DNA of 64,000 bases. It comes from Caldora sp965222765 (lineage in GTDB: Bacteria > Cyanobacteriota > Cyanobacteriia > Cyanobacteriales > Coleofasciculaceae). Positions 1 to 8,734 of the stretch are shown piece after piece. Positions within the stretch are counted from its first letter, which is position 1. Each line of letters starts with the position of its first letter. Below the pieces are notes generated by a model that was given only the letters and a program-made list of their open reading frames with translations, searched no databases and was not told where the DNA came from. A program made the translations under genes and the position numbers. Where the stretch lies: contig CBDCVG010000034.1 of the NCBI GenBank assembly GCA_965222765.1, forward strand, positions 1-64,000, written 5' to 3'.

Positions 1-940
1 TTAACCACAGATGAATAATGTAAAAAAATAAAGGAACTTGACCAAAAAGTTTCAAAGGTTGAAGAAGTTTATTTTTTTTGATTTCCAATAAATAAAGCAG
101 TAACAATACTATACCAAGAGTTATTAATAAATAGGTTAATGAAGGCGGATCTTTTTGGCAGTTAATAAATGATAGGAGTGTTCTAGTCACATTAGATTGC
201 CATGACCAAGGTTGGGGATCGCCGTAAATATTTATGCCTCGAATCACAATAAAGCTGAAAATTAAGCCACAACCCAAGTTCCTTAATAAAGGTAAACGCT
301 GATCTTTCTCGAAAGTAAATACTTTTCCCAAGGCATAGCCAATTGCCATTACACCAACCCAAGGAATGAGAGAATAAACAACAAAAAAGCGAATTCCTGG
401 AAATGGCATAAATATATTTCGTTCATGGAGAAATGACCAAAGCCAACTCAAATTTCCGATATTTTCAGCCTGAATACCATCAAATAAATTATGTCCAACG
501 ATGAGGATAATTCCAATTATGGCTATACTTCTGATAGGCAGATGAATCAGTGCTGCTAAAATAATCATAGACCAGCCAATGACCCATAAGACTCCCATAA
601 TAAAAAAACCTGGAGCAAATGTCCAGGCTAAACTAATTACTGTTAAGTCTAGGAAGATTAGCCAAACTCCACGAATTAAAAGTAATTTAGATAGTTCTTT
701 TTTGCTGGTTCTACGTTTTAAAGAAAGATAAGCGGCGATACCTGCAATAACGATAAATGATGGTGCACATAAGTGAGTTACCCATCTGGTAAAAAATAAA
801 GGGAGGTTTGTTTGGTTTATATCTAATGGATTAAAACTAGGGTTAGAAAAAAAGCCTCTTACATGGTCTAATGCCATCAAAAGCATAACTAACCCACGTA
901 ATAAATCTATAGATAATAAACGCTTCGTTATGGATTGCAC
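1..940 (-). CDS. Partial membrane protein, DUF1624/heparan-alpha-glucosaminide N-acetyltransferase-like
   Basis: An open frame on the minus strand runs from a GTG at 940 off the left edge of the window, so the C-terminus is missing. It reads LLSIDLLRGLVMLLMALDHVRGFF near the start, followed by TRWVTHLCAPSFIVIAGIAA and about eight hydrophobic segments. The motifs DLLRG, MALDHVRG and RW.THLCAP.F are those of the DUF1624/HGSNAT-like family of polytopic acyltransferase-type membrane proteins. An internal ATG at 880 is a later alternative start, but it would cut off the conserved DLLRG segment. The substrate is unknown. The family assignment is fairly secure; the start codon is less so. Confidence 0.75.
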   Translation of the reverse strand, partial: MQSITKRLLSIDLLRGLVMLLMALDHVRGFFSNPSFNPLDINQTNLPLFFTRWVTHLCAPSFIVIAGIAAYLSLKRRTSKKELSKLLLIRGVWLIFLDLTVISLAWTFAPGFFIMGVLWVIGWSMIILAALIHLPIRSIAIIGIILIVGHNLFDGIQAENIGNLSWLWSFLHERNIFMPFPGIRFFVVYSLIPWVGVMAIGYALGKVFTFEKDQRLPLLRNLGCGLIFSFIVIRGINIYGDPQPWSWQSNVTRTLLSFINCQKDPPSLTYLLITLGIVLLLLYLLEIKKNKLLQPLKLFGQVPLFFYIIHLWL

Positions 941-1087
941 TGTACTTTTAGTAGTAGAATCATTTGAGGTTTATTCACGAATGCTACTCGCGAATAAACC
1001 TGACTTTTCACAGCATCTTTTTAGTCGAGGTTAGGAGTATGGTGAGTCTCCGAGTCAAAAGAATAACATCGTTTGAGGATAATCCAC

Positions 1088-1118
1088 ACTCATTACTCAT
1101 TACTCATTACTCATTACT
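1088..1118. repeat. Short tandem repeat, 7-mer ACTCATT
   Basis: Four head-to-tail copies of a CTCATTA-type heptamer lie between the membrane protein and the SDR gene. Similar heptamer tracts recur in other intergenic gaps of this window. Confidence 0.7.
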
Positions 1119-1154
1119 TCAAAAAGCATTCGCATTTGACTTTTTTCGCAAGTC

Positions 1155-1937
1155 TTAGTTAGATTGATTGCGCCCAGCCATAACACCACCATCTACATCC
1201 CAGATAGCTCCAGTAACCCAACTCGCTTTATCAGAAAGTAGATAAATGACTGCTTCAGCAATATCTGTAGGAGTTCCGACTCTACCAAGAGGATGAAAAC
1301 TATTGAATCCTTGTAGGGCAGAATGAACTTCTTCTTTGGAGATAAAACCTTCATAGATTGGAGTTTCTACTACTGCAGGAGATACTGCATTAACCCGAAT
1401 ATTATATTTTGCCAGTTCCATGGCTAAATGCTGTGTTAAAGAGTGTAAACCGGCTTTAGCCATAGAGTAAGCAGAAGAAGGGGTCGCTTCTATTGCTTGT
1501 TTTGCCCACATAGAACCAATATTCACTATAGCACCAGGTTGATGATTGTTAATCATATTTTTGGCTATAGCCTGGGTAATAAAGAAAGTTCCTTTATTAA
1601 TTTCTAAATAGAGATCATAATCTTTTTCTTCATACTCAATGAAAGGTTTAGGGAGAAAGACTCCTGCTGCATTGACAAGCAAGGTAGCATCAGCGTGATT
1701 AGTATTTAAACGATTAATTAAGGCGTTTCTCTCATTAGCATCTGAGATATTAGCTAATTCCCCTACTACACTTCCAGATTGACTAAGTTCTTTGATTGCA
1801 TCTTCAAGTTTAGACTGACGTGAGCCGATGACAACAGCAGAGGCACCCTGTTGAAGAACTAATTGAGCAATCGCTTTGCCCATGCCGCTGGTTCCACCAA
1901 CGACAATAATTTTTTGTCCTGTAAACATTTGAGTCAT
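1155..1937 (-). CDS. SDR family NAD(P)-dependent oxidoreductase
   Basis: This 260-residue classical short-chain dehydrogenase/reductase is cytosolic and NAD(P)-dependent, and acts on an unknown alcohol or ketone. Visible motifs are the Rossmann glycine loop GGTSGMG (14-20), NAAG (89-92), and the catalytic S142, Y157 and K161 in YSMAK. The C-terminal end (WDVDGGVMAG) resembles 3-oxoacyl-ACP-reductase-like members. Length is normal for the family. The gene lies downstream of, and in the same direction as, a TetR regulator at 2126-2704. Its promoter region carries a TACCT-N6-AGGTA palindrome that matches the core of the regulator's own operator, so it is probably the repressor's target. Confidence 0.92.
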   Translation of the reverse strand: MTQMFTGQKIIVVGGTSGMGKAIAQLVLQQGASAVVIGSRQSKLEDAIKELSQSGSVVGELANISDANERNALINRLNTNHADATLLVNAAGVFLPKPFIEYEEKDYDLYLEINKGTFFITQAIAKNMINNHQPGAIVNIGSMWAKQAIEATPSSAYSMAKAGLHSLTQHLAMELAKYNIRVNAVSPAVVETPIYEGFISKEEVHSALQGFNSFHPLGRVGTPTDIAEAVIYLLSDKASWVTGAIWDVDGGVMAGRNQSN

Positions 1938-1964
1938 GAGTTTTATTTCCTTGAATTATTCATA

Positions 1965-1980
1965 TACCTACTAAAAGGTA
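1965..1980. promoter_or_regulatory. Putative TetR operator upstream of the SDR gene
   Basis: A perfect inverted repeat TACCT-ACTAAA-AGGTA (5-bp arms, 6-bp spacer) sits 28 bp upstream of the SDR start codon. Arm and spacer length match the longer palindrome at 2711-2734 in front of the tetR-like gene. Binding is inferred, not shown. Confidence 0.6.
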
Positions 1981-2125
1981 GTTTAAGGAGGCAAAAAAAA
2001 TTACTCTCGAGAAACTCAAGCATCATATATTTGGGGCTGAATCCATTGATATCAGGAGTTTCTGACTTCTTTTTAGTAGGGAAAACTCTTATTCCTCCAG
2101 CCTTCTGCCCCCTGCCTCCTGCCTT

Positions 2126-2704
2126 CTAACGCTGGTTACCTAACTTATCCTTCAGAAAATCCCCTGTAATCTGCTCAAAAGCAGTAGTACTATCTGCTGC
2201 TACACGAGCTAATAGTTGTGCCCCTTGTAATGTTGAAAGTAGAATTCTAGCTTCCACCTCAACAGATTGATTACATTGCCAAGCTTGAGTTTCACAACCA
2301 CGGTGCAGGAGCCTAGCTAACCAAGACTCAGTTACCGAAAAGAACTTTTTGATCTCTGCTTGGATTTCTGAATTGAGAACTACAAAATCTGCTGTCAACA
2401 TTCCACACAAGCAAATTTGATTATCTTGCAAGCCATCTTTATAGAGATTCACAAATTCTCTCAATTGCTCTTGGGGTGTAATCCCTTTTTGTTCAATGTG
2501 AAGACATTTGCTCTCCAAGATGTCTCGGTATCGTTTGACTAATTCTTTGACCAAATCATCCTTTGACGGAAAATGGTAATGAATGCTTGCCTTACGAATA
2601 CCTACTTGTTGGGCAATATCTGCGTAACTAAAGGCACTATAGCCTCTGTTTCGCACCATTGATTGGGCTACATCTAAAATTTGTTGAGCAGTATTTTGTT
2701 TCAT
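2126..2704 (-). CDS. TetR/AcrR family transcriptional regulator
   Basis: This 192-residue protein has a typical TetR N-terminal helix-turn-helix at about residues 8-55, ending in ASIHYHFPSKDDLV, and a divergent helical ligand-binding C-terminus. It is predicted to repress its own gene and the neighbouring SDR gene. A 24-bp palindrome with perfect 9-bp arms lies 7 bp upstream of its start (2711-2734), and a shorter version lies upstream of the SDR gene. The ligand cannot be predicted. Length and motif placement are normal for the family. Confidence 0.93.
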   Translation of the reverse strand: MKQNTAQQILDVAQSMVRNRGYSAFSYADIAQQVGIRKASIHYHFPSKDDLVKELVKRYRDILESKCLHIEQKGITPQEQLREFVNLYKDGLQDNQICLCGMLTADFVVLNSEIQAEIKKFFSVTESWLARLLHRGCETQAWQCNQSVEVEARILLSTLQGAQLLARVAADSTTAFEQITGDFLKDKLGNQR

Positions 2705-2710
2705 ATTATT

Positions 2711-2734
2711 ATTCTACCTTTTGATAGGTAGAAT
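2711..2734. promoter_or_regulatory. Putative TetR autoregulatory operator
   Basis: Perfect inverted repeat ATTCTACCT-N6-AGGTAGAAT immediately upstream of the tetR-like start codon. Position and symmetry suit a TetR dimer blocking its own promoter. It shares the TACCT-N6-AGGTA core with the site at 1965-1980. Confidence 0.7.
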
Positions 2735-2855
2735 AGTCAAGTACTTCACATATGTACGAGCTTGATCCGGTCTTTATATGGTGATCTTGGTCACTTGAGA
2801 AGGTGATATGAGGGCAATGATAGAGTAAGACCTAATACAGTTTTTGGCTTGTCCA

Positions 2856-3233
2856 TCAACAAGTTGAATGAAAAAGTCCACCAACCTGTTCTTTACCTTG
2901 GAGATCATTGTATAGTTTAGCTGCCAGTTCGGTTTGAAGAATGTAGACGGGAATGTTTCTGTTTTCGAGCATCTGCAAAGTCTCAGGACAAACTTGAAGC
3001 ATTTCCAACATTCCCTTAGAAAGAATGACGGTGGTAGCACCATGTTCCAGCAGTTCTTCTACATCTGCTGGCTGAATACCAGGTACATGGCGTGTACCAG
3101 TCTCTCGCCAATCCCACTCCCGTGCGCCTCCAGGATAGAGCTTGGCATCTTTGAAGCGATTGTTCCCTTCAATTTCTAAGGATCCCCACTGGAGATGAGT
3201 AATACGTGGTGAATTAACAGATTGTTTCATCAT
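2856..3233 (-). CDS. Mth938-like domain protein (DUF498/AAMDC family)
   Basis: About 125 residues, the usual size for the Mth938-like/NDUFAF3-AAMDC family, whose biochemical role is unsettled. Characteristic segments are LQWGSLEIEG near the N-terminus, KDAKLYPGGAREWDWRETGT in the middle, PGIQPADVEELLEHGA, and the C-terminal GGLFHSTC. Several ATG codons lie in tandem at the start. I place the start at 3233; the next ATG (3230) is equally possible, since no strong ribosome-binding site is visible. It appears monocistronic, divergent from the lipoprotein gene at 3348. Confidence 0.88.
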   Translation of the reverse strand: MMKQSVNSPRITHLQWGSLEIEGNNRFKDAKLYPGGAREWDWRETGTRHVPGIQPADVEELLEHGATTVILSKGMLEMLQVCPETLQMLENRNIPVYILQTELAAKLYNDLQGKEQVGGLFHSTC

Positions 3234-3347
3234 CAATTAGGTTTTCTACGTTGAAATAGGGATATAAGCTTATCAGCTTCGCTATGATAATGCTGAGTAT
3301 TATCTGGATCTCTCAAAGAGAAAAAATATCATAGGATAAGGAATTTA

Positions 3348-4010
3348 ATGAGAAGATTATTTTTGGTTAGTGGTTTATTGTTATTTTCTTGCACAGCCTG
3401 TTTTTTGTCAGGCTCCTCTCATTCTACTTCAGAAAATACTACTCCTGAAGTAACTTTAACTAAGTTTAAATGTATACCAGGTACTTCACAAATGATATCT
3501 TCTGTGGTCTTAGAACATCAAGGAAAGGGCTTTTCTTCTAAACGAGGTTATCAGAGTGAGATACATAATTACTCATTTTTCGATAAAAGTAAGGAAACGG
3601 TTACATTTACCAAGCTATTACCAACCAACGACTCTTTGATTAAACAAATCATTCAATTAACCGAAGCAGCTGTCCTCGACGCTCAATCAAAGAATTCAGG
3701 TGTTGTTAAGCAAGCAGAATTTAGCTGTAAAGAGTCTCCGTTGATTAAATGGTTGTTGTATTTAGTGGTCAACCAAGATACGAATGGTGATGAGCAACTC
3801 GACTCTACAGATATTCCCCTTCTGGCAATGTCTGATGTGAGTGGTCAAAATTATACCGAATTGATTTCAGGGATTGAGAGAGTTCTCAATATAATTATGA
3901 AAGACTCACAACAACTGATGGTGATCTACAAAAAAGATAACCAATATCATTTTAGTATGATTGATCTCTTGCAGCGGGAGGTTACTTTAACTGAGAAAAT
4001 TTCGATTTAA
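3348..4010 (+). CDS. Hypothetical lipoprotein with a calcium-binding-loop-like segment
   Basis: This 220-residue protein has a lipoprotein signal: a basic start, a hydrophobic stretch, then LFSC with the predicted lipidated Cys at residue 15 (a second Cys is at 18). The mature part includes DTNGDEQLDSTD at 144-155, which fits a DxNxD-type calcium-binding loop, followed by a segment on SDVSG and a helical part. I do not recognise a named family. It is likely anchored to a membrane and exposed to the periplasm. No operon partner is visible. Confidence 0.75.
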   Translation: MRRLFLVSGLLLFSCTACFLSGSSHSTSENTTPEVTLTKFKCIPGTSQMISSVVLEHQGKGFSSKRGYQSEIHNYSFFDKSKETVTFTKLLPTNDSLIKQIIQLTEAAVLDAQSKNSGVVKQAEFSCKESPLIKWLLYLVVNQDTNGDEQLDSTDIPLLAMSDVSGQNYTELISGIERVLNIIMKDSQQLMVIYKKDNQYHFSMIDLLQREVTLTEKISI

Positions 4011-4498
4011 CTGGTTGCGAAAACCGTTTCTTATAACTGGCAAGATGCCAGTTCCACAATTGATACCCTACATCCTCCCTCGCCTTCTGCCTTCTGCCTC
4101 CTGCCTTGTTTCTCGAGAGTAATGAGCGCCTAACGGCGATCGCTTCTATGCACTGAATCTACAACAAGCAAATCTTAAAAAAAAACTCGGCTGATTAGGA
4201 AAGCGAAGCTTTGTCTTTAGCCGAGGGGAGCTATCAGGGTGCATCAACTTTTTCTCTATCCAGCAGATTTCTTAGAGCATCAGGAAGAATTGACGAAAGC
4301 AGTGGGGCGATAGTGACTCAGCCCGGGTGAGGTGAAATTTTGGGTGGGACTTCAATTCTCCGCGTCTCCGCGTCTGCTCATCATTCCCCCCACTCTTTTT
4401 TCGCTCACCCACTCAGCCCTCATCATTATTCGACTCATCGCCATCAATAAACAAACACAACAATGTACCAAGAGCAGCAGCATTCTCCAGCGATATCC
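4011..4498. other. Intergenic region with repeat fragments
   Basis: No convincing gene. It holds a pyrimidine-rich CCTTCTGCCTCCTGCC tract (about 4080-4107) also seen at 2096-2128 and 16480-16540. It also holds an IS200/IS605-end-like hairpin fragment with TTTAGCCGAGGG around 4190-4226, similar to one at 33735-33765, and a CTCCGCGTCTCCGCGTC repeat near 4356. Confidence 0.5.
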
Positions 4499-5620
4499 TT
4501 AAAGGAGTCGGGTATCTCCTATCACCTCACGCAGGGTTATCGAAATACAATCTCCCAATTTAACGGCAATCAATTCATACCATTTCTTTTGAGAATCGCT
4601 TGTCCAACAAAATTCCTGCTCTAGTGTTTCTCCCGTTTCCACTACATGCACAAACTTGTCAAATAATGGAGCAAGTCGATTCAGCAGTTTCTTTTGGCCT
4701 GACTTACTGGCGAAGTCTTCTCGTTTTTTTCCCAACAGTTTGGCAAAGATAGGATTAACCAGCAGATAGCGAAAGTCTTCAATTTCTCCAGTAACTGAAT
4801 CTCTCACTGCTTCCATCGCAGCCATACCATCTCTGGAATTGTTCAACAAACTAGTTAAGAAAGCACGAGATTGCTGGAGAATTTCTGTGGTTCTTTGATG
4901 TTGTTCGATTTCCTGTCGAAGTTGGTATTTTTGCTGTTTGATGGATAGTTGAGCTTGAATTCTCGCGACGACTTCTTCCGGTTGACAGGGTTTAGTGATA
5001 TAGTCAGCTGCCCCGACTTGAAAAGCTTGGATTTTATCAGATACTTGGCTTAAAGAACTTAAAAAAATAATCGGAATGTCCGAGGTTTTTTCTTCTGCTT
5101 TCCAGGTTGAGCAGAGTTGGTAGCCATTGATATCTGATATGTTAATTTCCAGTAAAATGACATCTGGTAGGTCATTACTGACTGTTTTCAATGCCAGGTT
5201 GCTGTCAGTGACACAGTGAACTTTGTAACCCTCCTTGGTCAAGGTATAGCTTAAGAAATCCAGATTATCAATGAGTTGATCAATGATCAGGATATTGCCT
5301 TTGGAGTCTTCCCTTTGATCGGTATGACTGTGTTCTATTTCTACAAGGGTGTGAGTCAGTGTAGTACTTCGCTCTAAAAACAAATAGCGAAAGTTACTCT
5401 TGGTTACTTTGGCTTCTAATAAATTTGAAAGACACTTCCATAACCGAGAGGCTAAATCTTTAATGTACCCTACACTGAGATATAAATTATCAGCAACGGT
5501 ATTGTAAGTCTGGTTTTCCCAAGCGGCCCTGAGAATTTCTTTTTCTGACGGGGTGAGTTGTTTATTAATTTTGGATTGCAGAGTAGATTCTACCCATGTA
5601 AGTGCTTCTTCAAAGGTCAT
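4499..5620 (-). CDS. Response regulator with N-terminal HTH and a degenerate receiver
   Basis: A 373-residue protein. Residues 1-85 match the cyanobacterial N-terminal helix-turn-helix associated with vWA-MoxR-type proteins (MTFEEALTWV, then LRAAWENQTYNTVAD and VGYIKDLASRLWK). Residues 108-230 are a receiver domain: LIIDQ at 111-115, LLEINISDINGY around 157, SS at 188-189, K210. The usual phosphoacceptor Asp is Glu158 and the second acidic-pair residue is Gln115, so normal phosphorylation is unlikely. A short coiled coil and a PAS-like domain (about 250-370) follow, with no kinase or output enzyme domain. It stands alone on the minus strand. The Asp-to-Glu change may lock it in one state. Confidence 0.82.
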   Translation of the reverse strand: MTFEEALTWVESTLQSKINKQLTPSEKEILRAAWENQTYNTVADNLYLSVGYIKDLASRLWKCLSNLLEAKVTKSNFRYLFLERSTTLTHTLVEIEHSHTDQREDSKGNILIIDQLIDNLDFLSYTLTKEGYKVHCVTDSNLALKTVSNDLPDVILLEINISDINGYQLCSTWKAEEKTSDIPIIFLSSLSQVSDKIQAFQVGAADYITKPCQPEEVVARIQAQLSIKQQKYQLRQEIEQHQRTTEILQQSRAFLTSLLNNSRDGMAAMEAVRDSVTGEIEDFRYLLVNPIFAKLLGKKREDFASKSGQKKLLNRLAPLFDKFVHVVETGETLEQEFCWTSDSQKKWYELIAVKLGDCISITLREVIGDTRLL

Positions 5621-5909
5621 ATTTGTATCAATGTCCTATTGCAAGGCTTTTGGTTTTTCCCCACATTCAGCACCCTGAAGTGTCATATTACGAATTTTCA
5701 TTCTTTGTGCAATTGCCTAGGGCATTAGCTTCTGCCGCCCGTAAAACAGCTAATGGTGACAACTGTATAAGAAGATAAGAGATCCCGCATTTAAATTCTA
5801 ATGTCAATTTTGACAAAAGCCTGTAATTAATAGGCTATAAGGATTGGGCGATACCAATTTAAATGCGTTTTAGCCAACTATCTCAATCGATCAATTAGGA
5901 ACACCGAGT

Positions 5910-6023
5910 ATGACAGTAATTGAAAAGAATGTGGGTTATCGCACTCCTTGTCTAGTATTTACTAAGACAAATTGGAAGCTTAAACTCACTGTAATGCTTA
6001 ATGAGTCAAGTTTGGGGCTTTGA
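5910..6023 (+). CDS. Small ORF of 37 codons just upstream of GACT-box promoter A
   Basis: ATG at 5910 with AGGA about 9 bases upstream; 37 residues beginning MTVIEKNVGYRTP, ending 12 bases before the first GACT box. It has no recognisable family. It is listed because it sits beside the peptide locus and has a plausible ribosome-binding site; it could equally be a chance ORF. Confidence 0.25.
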   Translation: MTVIEKNVGYRTPCLVFTKTNWKLKLTVMLNESSLGL

Positions 6024-6034
6024 GATGATAACCA

Positions 6035-6098
6035 GACTTTTCCGACTTTAGATCCGACTTTTCCGACTGACAGGAGATAGTCAAGGGAGTGATGATAA
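6035..6098 (+). promoter_or_regulatory. GACT-box promoter A (upstream of the PatA-like protease)
   Basis: GACT occurs at 6035, 6044, 6056 and 6065 (spacing 9-12-9), each preceded by CC or CA, mostly within CCGACTTTTCCGACT. A TGATAA -10-like hexamer starts exactly 28 bp after the last GACT (6093), and the sequence CATGAAAAGGA starts 37 bp after it (6102). The same geometry recurs at seven other places in the window. The predicted transcript starts near 6105 and has a leader of about 185 bases before the protease gene. Confidence 0.7.
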
Positions 6099-6290
6099 GG
6101 GCATGAAAAGGACGCAATTTGGATTAAGCCTCAAGCTTCTGCATTAGGAAAGCATGGGTGCAATCAATCCAAAGCATAGGAAAAACGAGGAGAGATTTCC
6201 TTTCTCTTGTTTCTTGATTAAGTCATGTCAAAGAACTCCATTAGGAGAGGACTTTAGCAAGATTGATAGGGTTGATTACGAGGTTCAAGC

Positions 6291-8420
6291 ATGACAGCTA
6301 CACAGACAAAAGTCATTAACAATTCAGCATTAACTGGACTCGACTTGCTCTGGGCTCAAACCAAAGGCAACTCCCACATCTGTGTAGCCATTCTTGATGG
6401 TTCAGTAGACCAATCTCATCCCTGTTTTAATGGTGCCAACCTCACACGGTTGCCGACTCTGGTTTCAGATAGAGCTGGCACCGGACTGATGTCGAGCCAC
6501 GGAACCCATATTAGCAGCGCCATTTTTGGTCAGCATAGCAGCTCTGTTCCTGGTATTGCTCCCGCTTGTCGGGGACTGATTGTACCTGTGTTTTCCGATA
6601 GTCGCCGAAGAGCGCTTTCACAAATAGACTTAGCTCGAGCTATCAACCAAGCGGTTGAAGCCGGTGCTCATGTGATCAACATCAGTGGTGGTGAGCTGAG
6701 TCAATCAGGTGAAGCAGATCCCATTCTGGCAAATGCAGTTCGCTCTTGTAACCAGAACAATGTTCTGATTGTGGCAGCTGTGGGCAATGATGGCTGTAAA
6801 TGTCTCCATGTTCCAGCGGCACTGAATTCAGTTCTAGCTGTAGGTGCGATGAATGCTCAAGGATTGCCCTTCGATTTTAGTAATTGGGGGGAGACTTATC
6901 AAACTCAAGGCATTCTCGGTCCAGGTGAGAACATTTTGGGGGCTCAACCAGGGGGTGGGATTGCTACCAAAAGTGGTACTAGCTTTGCCACTCCAATAGT
7001 ATCAGGCATTGTTGCCTTGCTGCTTAGCATCCAGTTGCAACGGGGAGAAAAACCAGACCCCCATGCGGTTCGTGATGCTCTGCTCAAGAGTGCTCTGCCT
7101 TGCCCACCTGAAACTATACCAGAAAGCGATCGCTGTTTAGTCGGTCGTCTTAATATTCCTGGAGCACATGCCCTAATTGCACAAGGAGGAAAAACTTTAG
7201 TGTCTGAAGAAAAATCAGCAATTCAACCTAGTGAGGCTAACTCCCTTAACGAATCCGGAGCAGAAACGCTCCTAGCTAGTGAGACAAATCCTACACCTGA
7301 TTCACCTACTGTTGGCGTGCAGGCTGCAGCAGTTGCTACCACATCAGAGTCTTCACCACGAACTACTCTAAATTCAGAAAATATAATGACTGATATCTCA
7401 AGTAATGGGGTTGCACCATCTATTACCCCCAGCAGCATACAACCTGCTGGAGATTGTGGCTGTGCTGGCGGGCAAGTGACTCCATCTGCCGTACCTGGTT
7501 CTGCTACCCACTCCTTAATTTATGCGTTGGGGGTTCTCGGTTATGACTTTGGCACAGAAGCACGGCGGGATAGCTTTAAGCAGTTGATGCCTCTGGTGCG
7601 CTCTGATACCTATGAACTTCCTGGAACAGAAAGTCTTCCCGATGGAGTTTTTCTGGTTCATCCTAATCCCTATGATGCTCGACAGATGAAAAACTATCTT
7701 GAGAGCAATATTTCTGAGGCAAAATCACTGATTTGGACGTTAAATTTAGAGCTAACACCAATTTATGCGATCGAGCCTCAAGGTCCTTTTGCTTTACATA
7801 TTTATGGGTACTTACGGGATTTCTTGGCAGGACAGATTCTTGCCAAAGAGGAACCTACATATATAGACAGGATCTCGATACCGGGATTTTCAACTGGCAG
7901 AACTGTAACTCTCTTTTCTGGGCAGGTGGTTCCCGTCATTGAGGTGACTAACACTCGGGGTATGTATGGTTGGACTATTAACCATTTGATCGAAGATTTG
8001 TTAAAGGAGACGCATGAGGAGGATCGGATCGAAAACATCCGATATTCTTTGAATAATTTTCTCCAGAGAATTTACTACGACTTACGCAATTTAGGTCAAA
8101 CCTCTCAAGAGCGTGCCCTCAATTTTGCCGCAACTAACGTTTTCCAATATTCACAAGGATTAGTTGAAGTTCTCAGAAATCAAAGACAACCTGGAACTGG
8201 CACAAATACTGCACAATCCGAAACTATGCAGCTTGATTCGATTAATGTCGAAAAAAGTCCGTTTTGTCGGATGGATTCAGATTGCTGGGACGTTAAACTC
8301 AAGTTTTTTGACCCTGAAAACAAAGACAGAGCTAAAAAAGTCATGCGATTCACCATTGACGTCAGTGATAGTATGCCAGTCACATTAGGCGAACCCAGAA
8401 TCTGGGATGTTGCTTACTAA
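6291..8420 (+). CDS. PatA/PatG-like S8 serine protease, predicted precursor-peptide protease
   Basis: 709 residues. Residues 15-290 are a subtilisin (S8) domain with catalytic D36 (AILDGSVD), H70 (SSHGTH), oxyanion N166 (VGNDG) and S231 (SGTSFATP). A Ser/Thr/Ala-rich linker (about 300-385) leads to a Cys motif, CGCAGG (389-394), and a C-terminal region (about 400-709) like the non-catalytic C-terminal part of PatA/PatG cyanobactin maturation proteases. PatA cuts precursors after G(L/V)EAS-type sites. Three intact short precursors downstream carry GVEAS, so this protease probably releases their cores. No cyclodehydratase, prenyltransferase or second protease (macrocyclase) is nearby. The start ATG lacks a strong Shine-Dalgarno. 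The gene is preceded by GACT-box promoter A. Confidence 0.88.
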   Translation: MTATQTKVINNSALTGLDLLWAQTKGNSHICVAILDGSVDQSHPCFNGANLTRLPTLVSDRAGTGLMSSHGTHISSAIFGQHSSSVPGIAPACRGLIVPVFSDSRRRALSQIDLARAINQAVEAGAHVINISGGELSQSGEADPILANAVRSCNQNNVLIVAAVGNDGCKCLHVPAALNSVLAVGAMNAQGLPFDFSNWGETYQTQGILGPGENILGAQPGGGIATKSGTSFATPIVSGIVALLLSIQLQRGEKPDPHAVRDALLKSALPCPPETIPESDRCLVGRLNIPGAHALIAQGGKTLVSEEKSAIQPSEANSLNESGAETLLASETNPTPDSPTVGVQAAAVATTSESSPRTTLNSENIMTDISSNGVAPSITPSSIQPAGDCGCAGGQVTPSAVPGSATHSLIYALGVLGYDFGTEARRDSFKQLMPLVRSDTYELPGTESLPDGVFLVHPNPYDARQMKNYLESNISEAKSLIWTLNLELTPIYAIEPQGPFALHIYGYLRDFLAGQILAKEEPTYIDRISIPGFSTGRTVTLFSGQVVPVIEVTNTRGMYGWTINHLIEDLLKETHEEDRIENIRYSLNNFLQRIYYDLRNLGQTSQERALNFAATNVFQYSQGLVEVLRNQRQPGTGTNTAQSETMQLDSINVEKSPFCRMDSDCWDVKLKFFDPENKDRAKKVMRFTIDVSDSMPVTLGEPRIWDVAY

Positions 8421-8529
8421 AAGAGTAAGTCTTACGCTTGAGTTATTACCAAGATTTTGGCTTTTACAATACCTTCCAGGTTTACCATAATTTTCCAAAC
8501 CACAAACACTCTCACCCAAGGAAAACATC

Positions 8530-8670
8530 ATGAAACGTACAAAAAAAATGAATCTTCCTAAGCAAGTTGCACCTGTACAGCGTCCTTCTCTTTCTACTGC
8601 TGTTTTCAACCAAAATGGTGTTGAGGCTAGCGGCATGTTTGACCTTTTAAAAATGCAGAAATATCTGTAA
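8530..8670 (+). CDS. Cyanobactin-like precursor peptide 1 (GVEAS type)
   Basis: 46 codons directly downstream of the protease, with AAGGA before the ATG. The leader contains NLPKQVAPVQRP, comparable to the PxQxxPVIR motif near the N-terminus of PatE-type leaders, and ends in NGVEAS, the PatA-type recognition sequence. The predicted core after the Ser is only 12 residues (GMFDLLKMQKYL). There is no LAELSEEAL cyclodehydratase recognition helix and no C-terminal AYDG-like macrocyclisation signal, so a linear product is expected. Alternative start: ATG 8548, which gives a leader starting MNLPKQ. Confidence 0.7.
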   Translation: MKRTKKMNLPKQVAPVQRPSLSTAVFNQNGVEASGMFDLLKMQKYL

Positions 8671-8734
8671 GTAAACTCATTGTCCTGGGGTCTGTTCTTG
8701 AAGCAGACCCAGAACCAAATCTAGAGAAACTATC

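Noticed and set aside
4240..4314. GTG-started 24-codon frame in the 4.0-4.5 kb gap
   Set aside because: Short, unsupported by conservation or position, within repeat-rich sequence.
6291..8420. Standard cyanobactin cluster making macrocyclic azoline peptides
   Set aside because: The precursors lack the cyclodehydratase recognition helix and C-terminal macrocyclisation motif, and no PatD, PatF or separate PatG gene is present.
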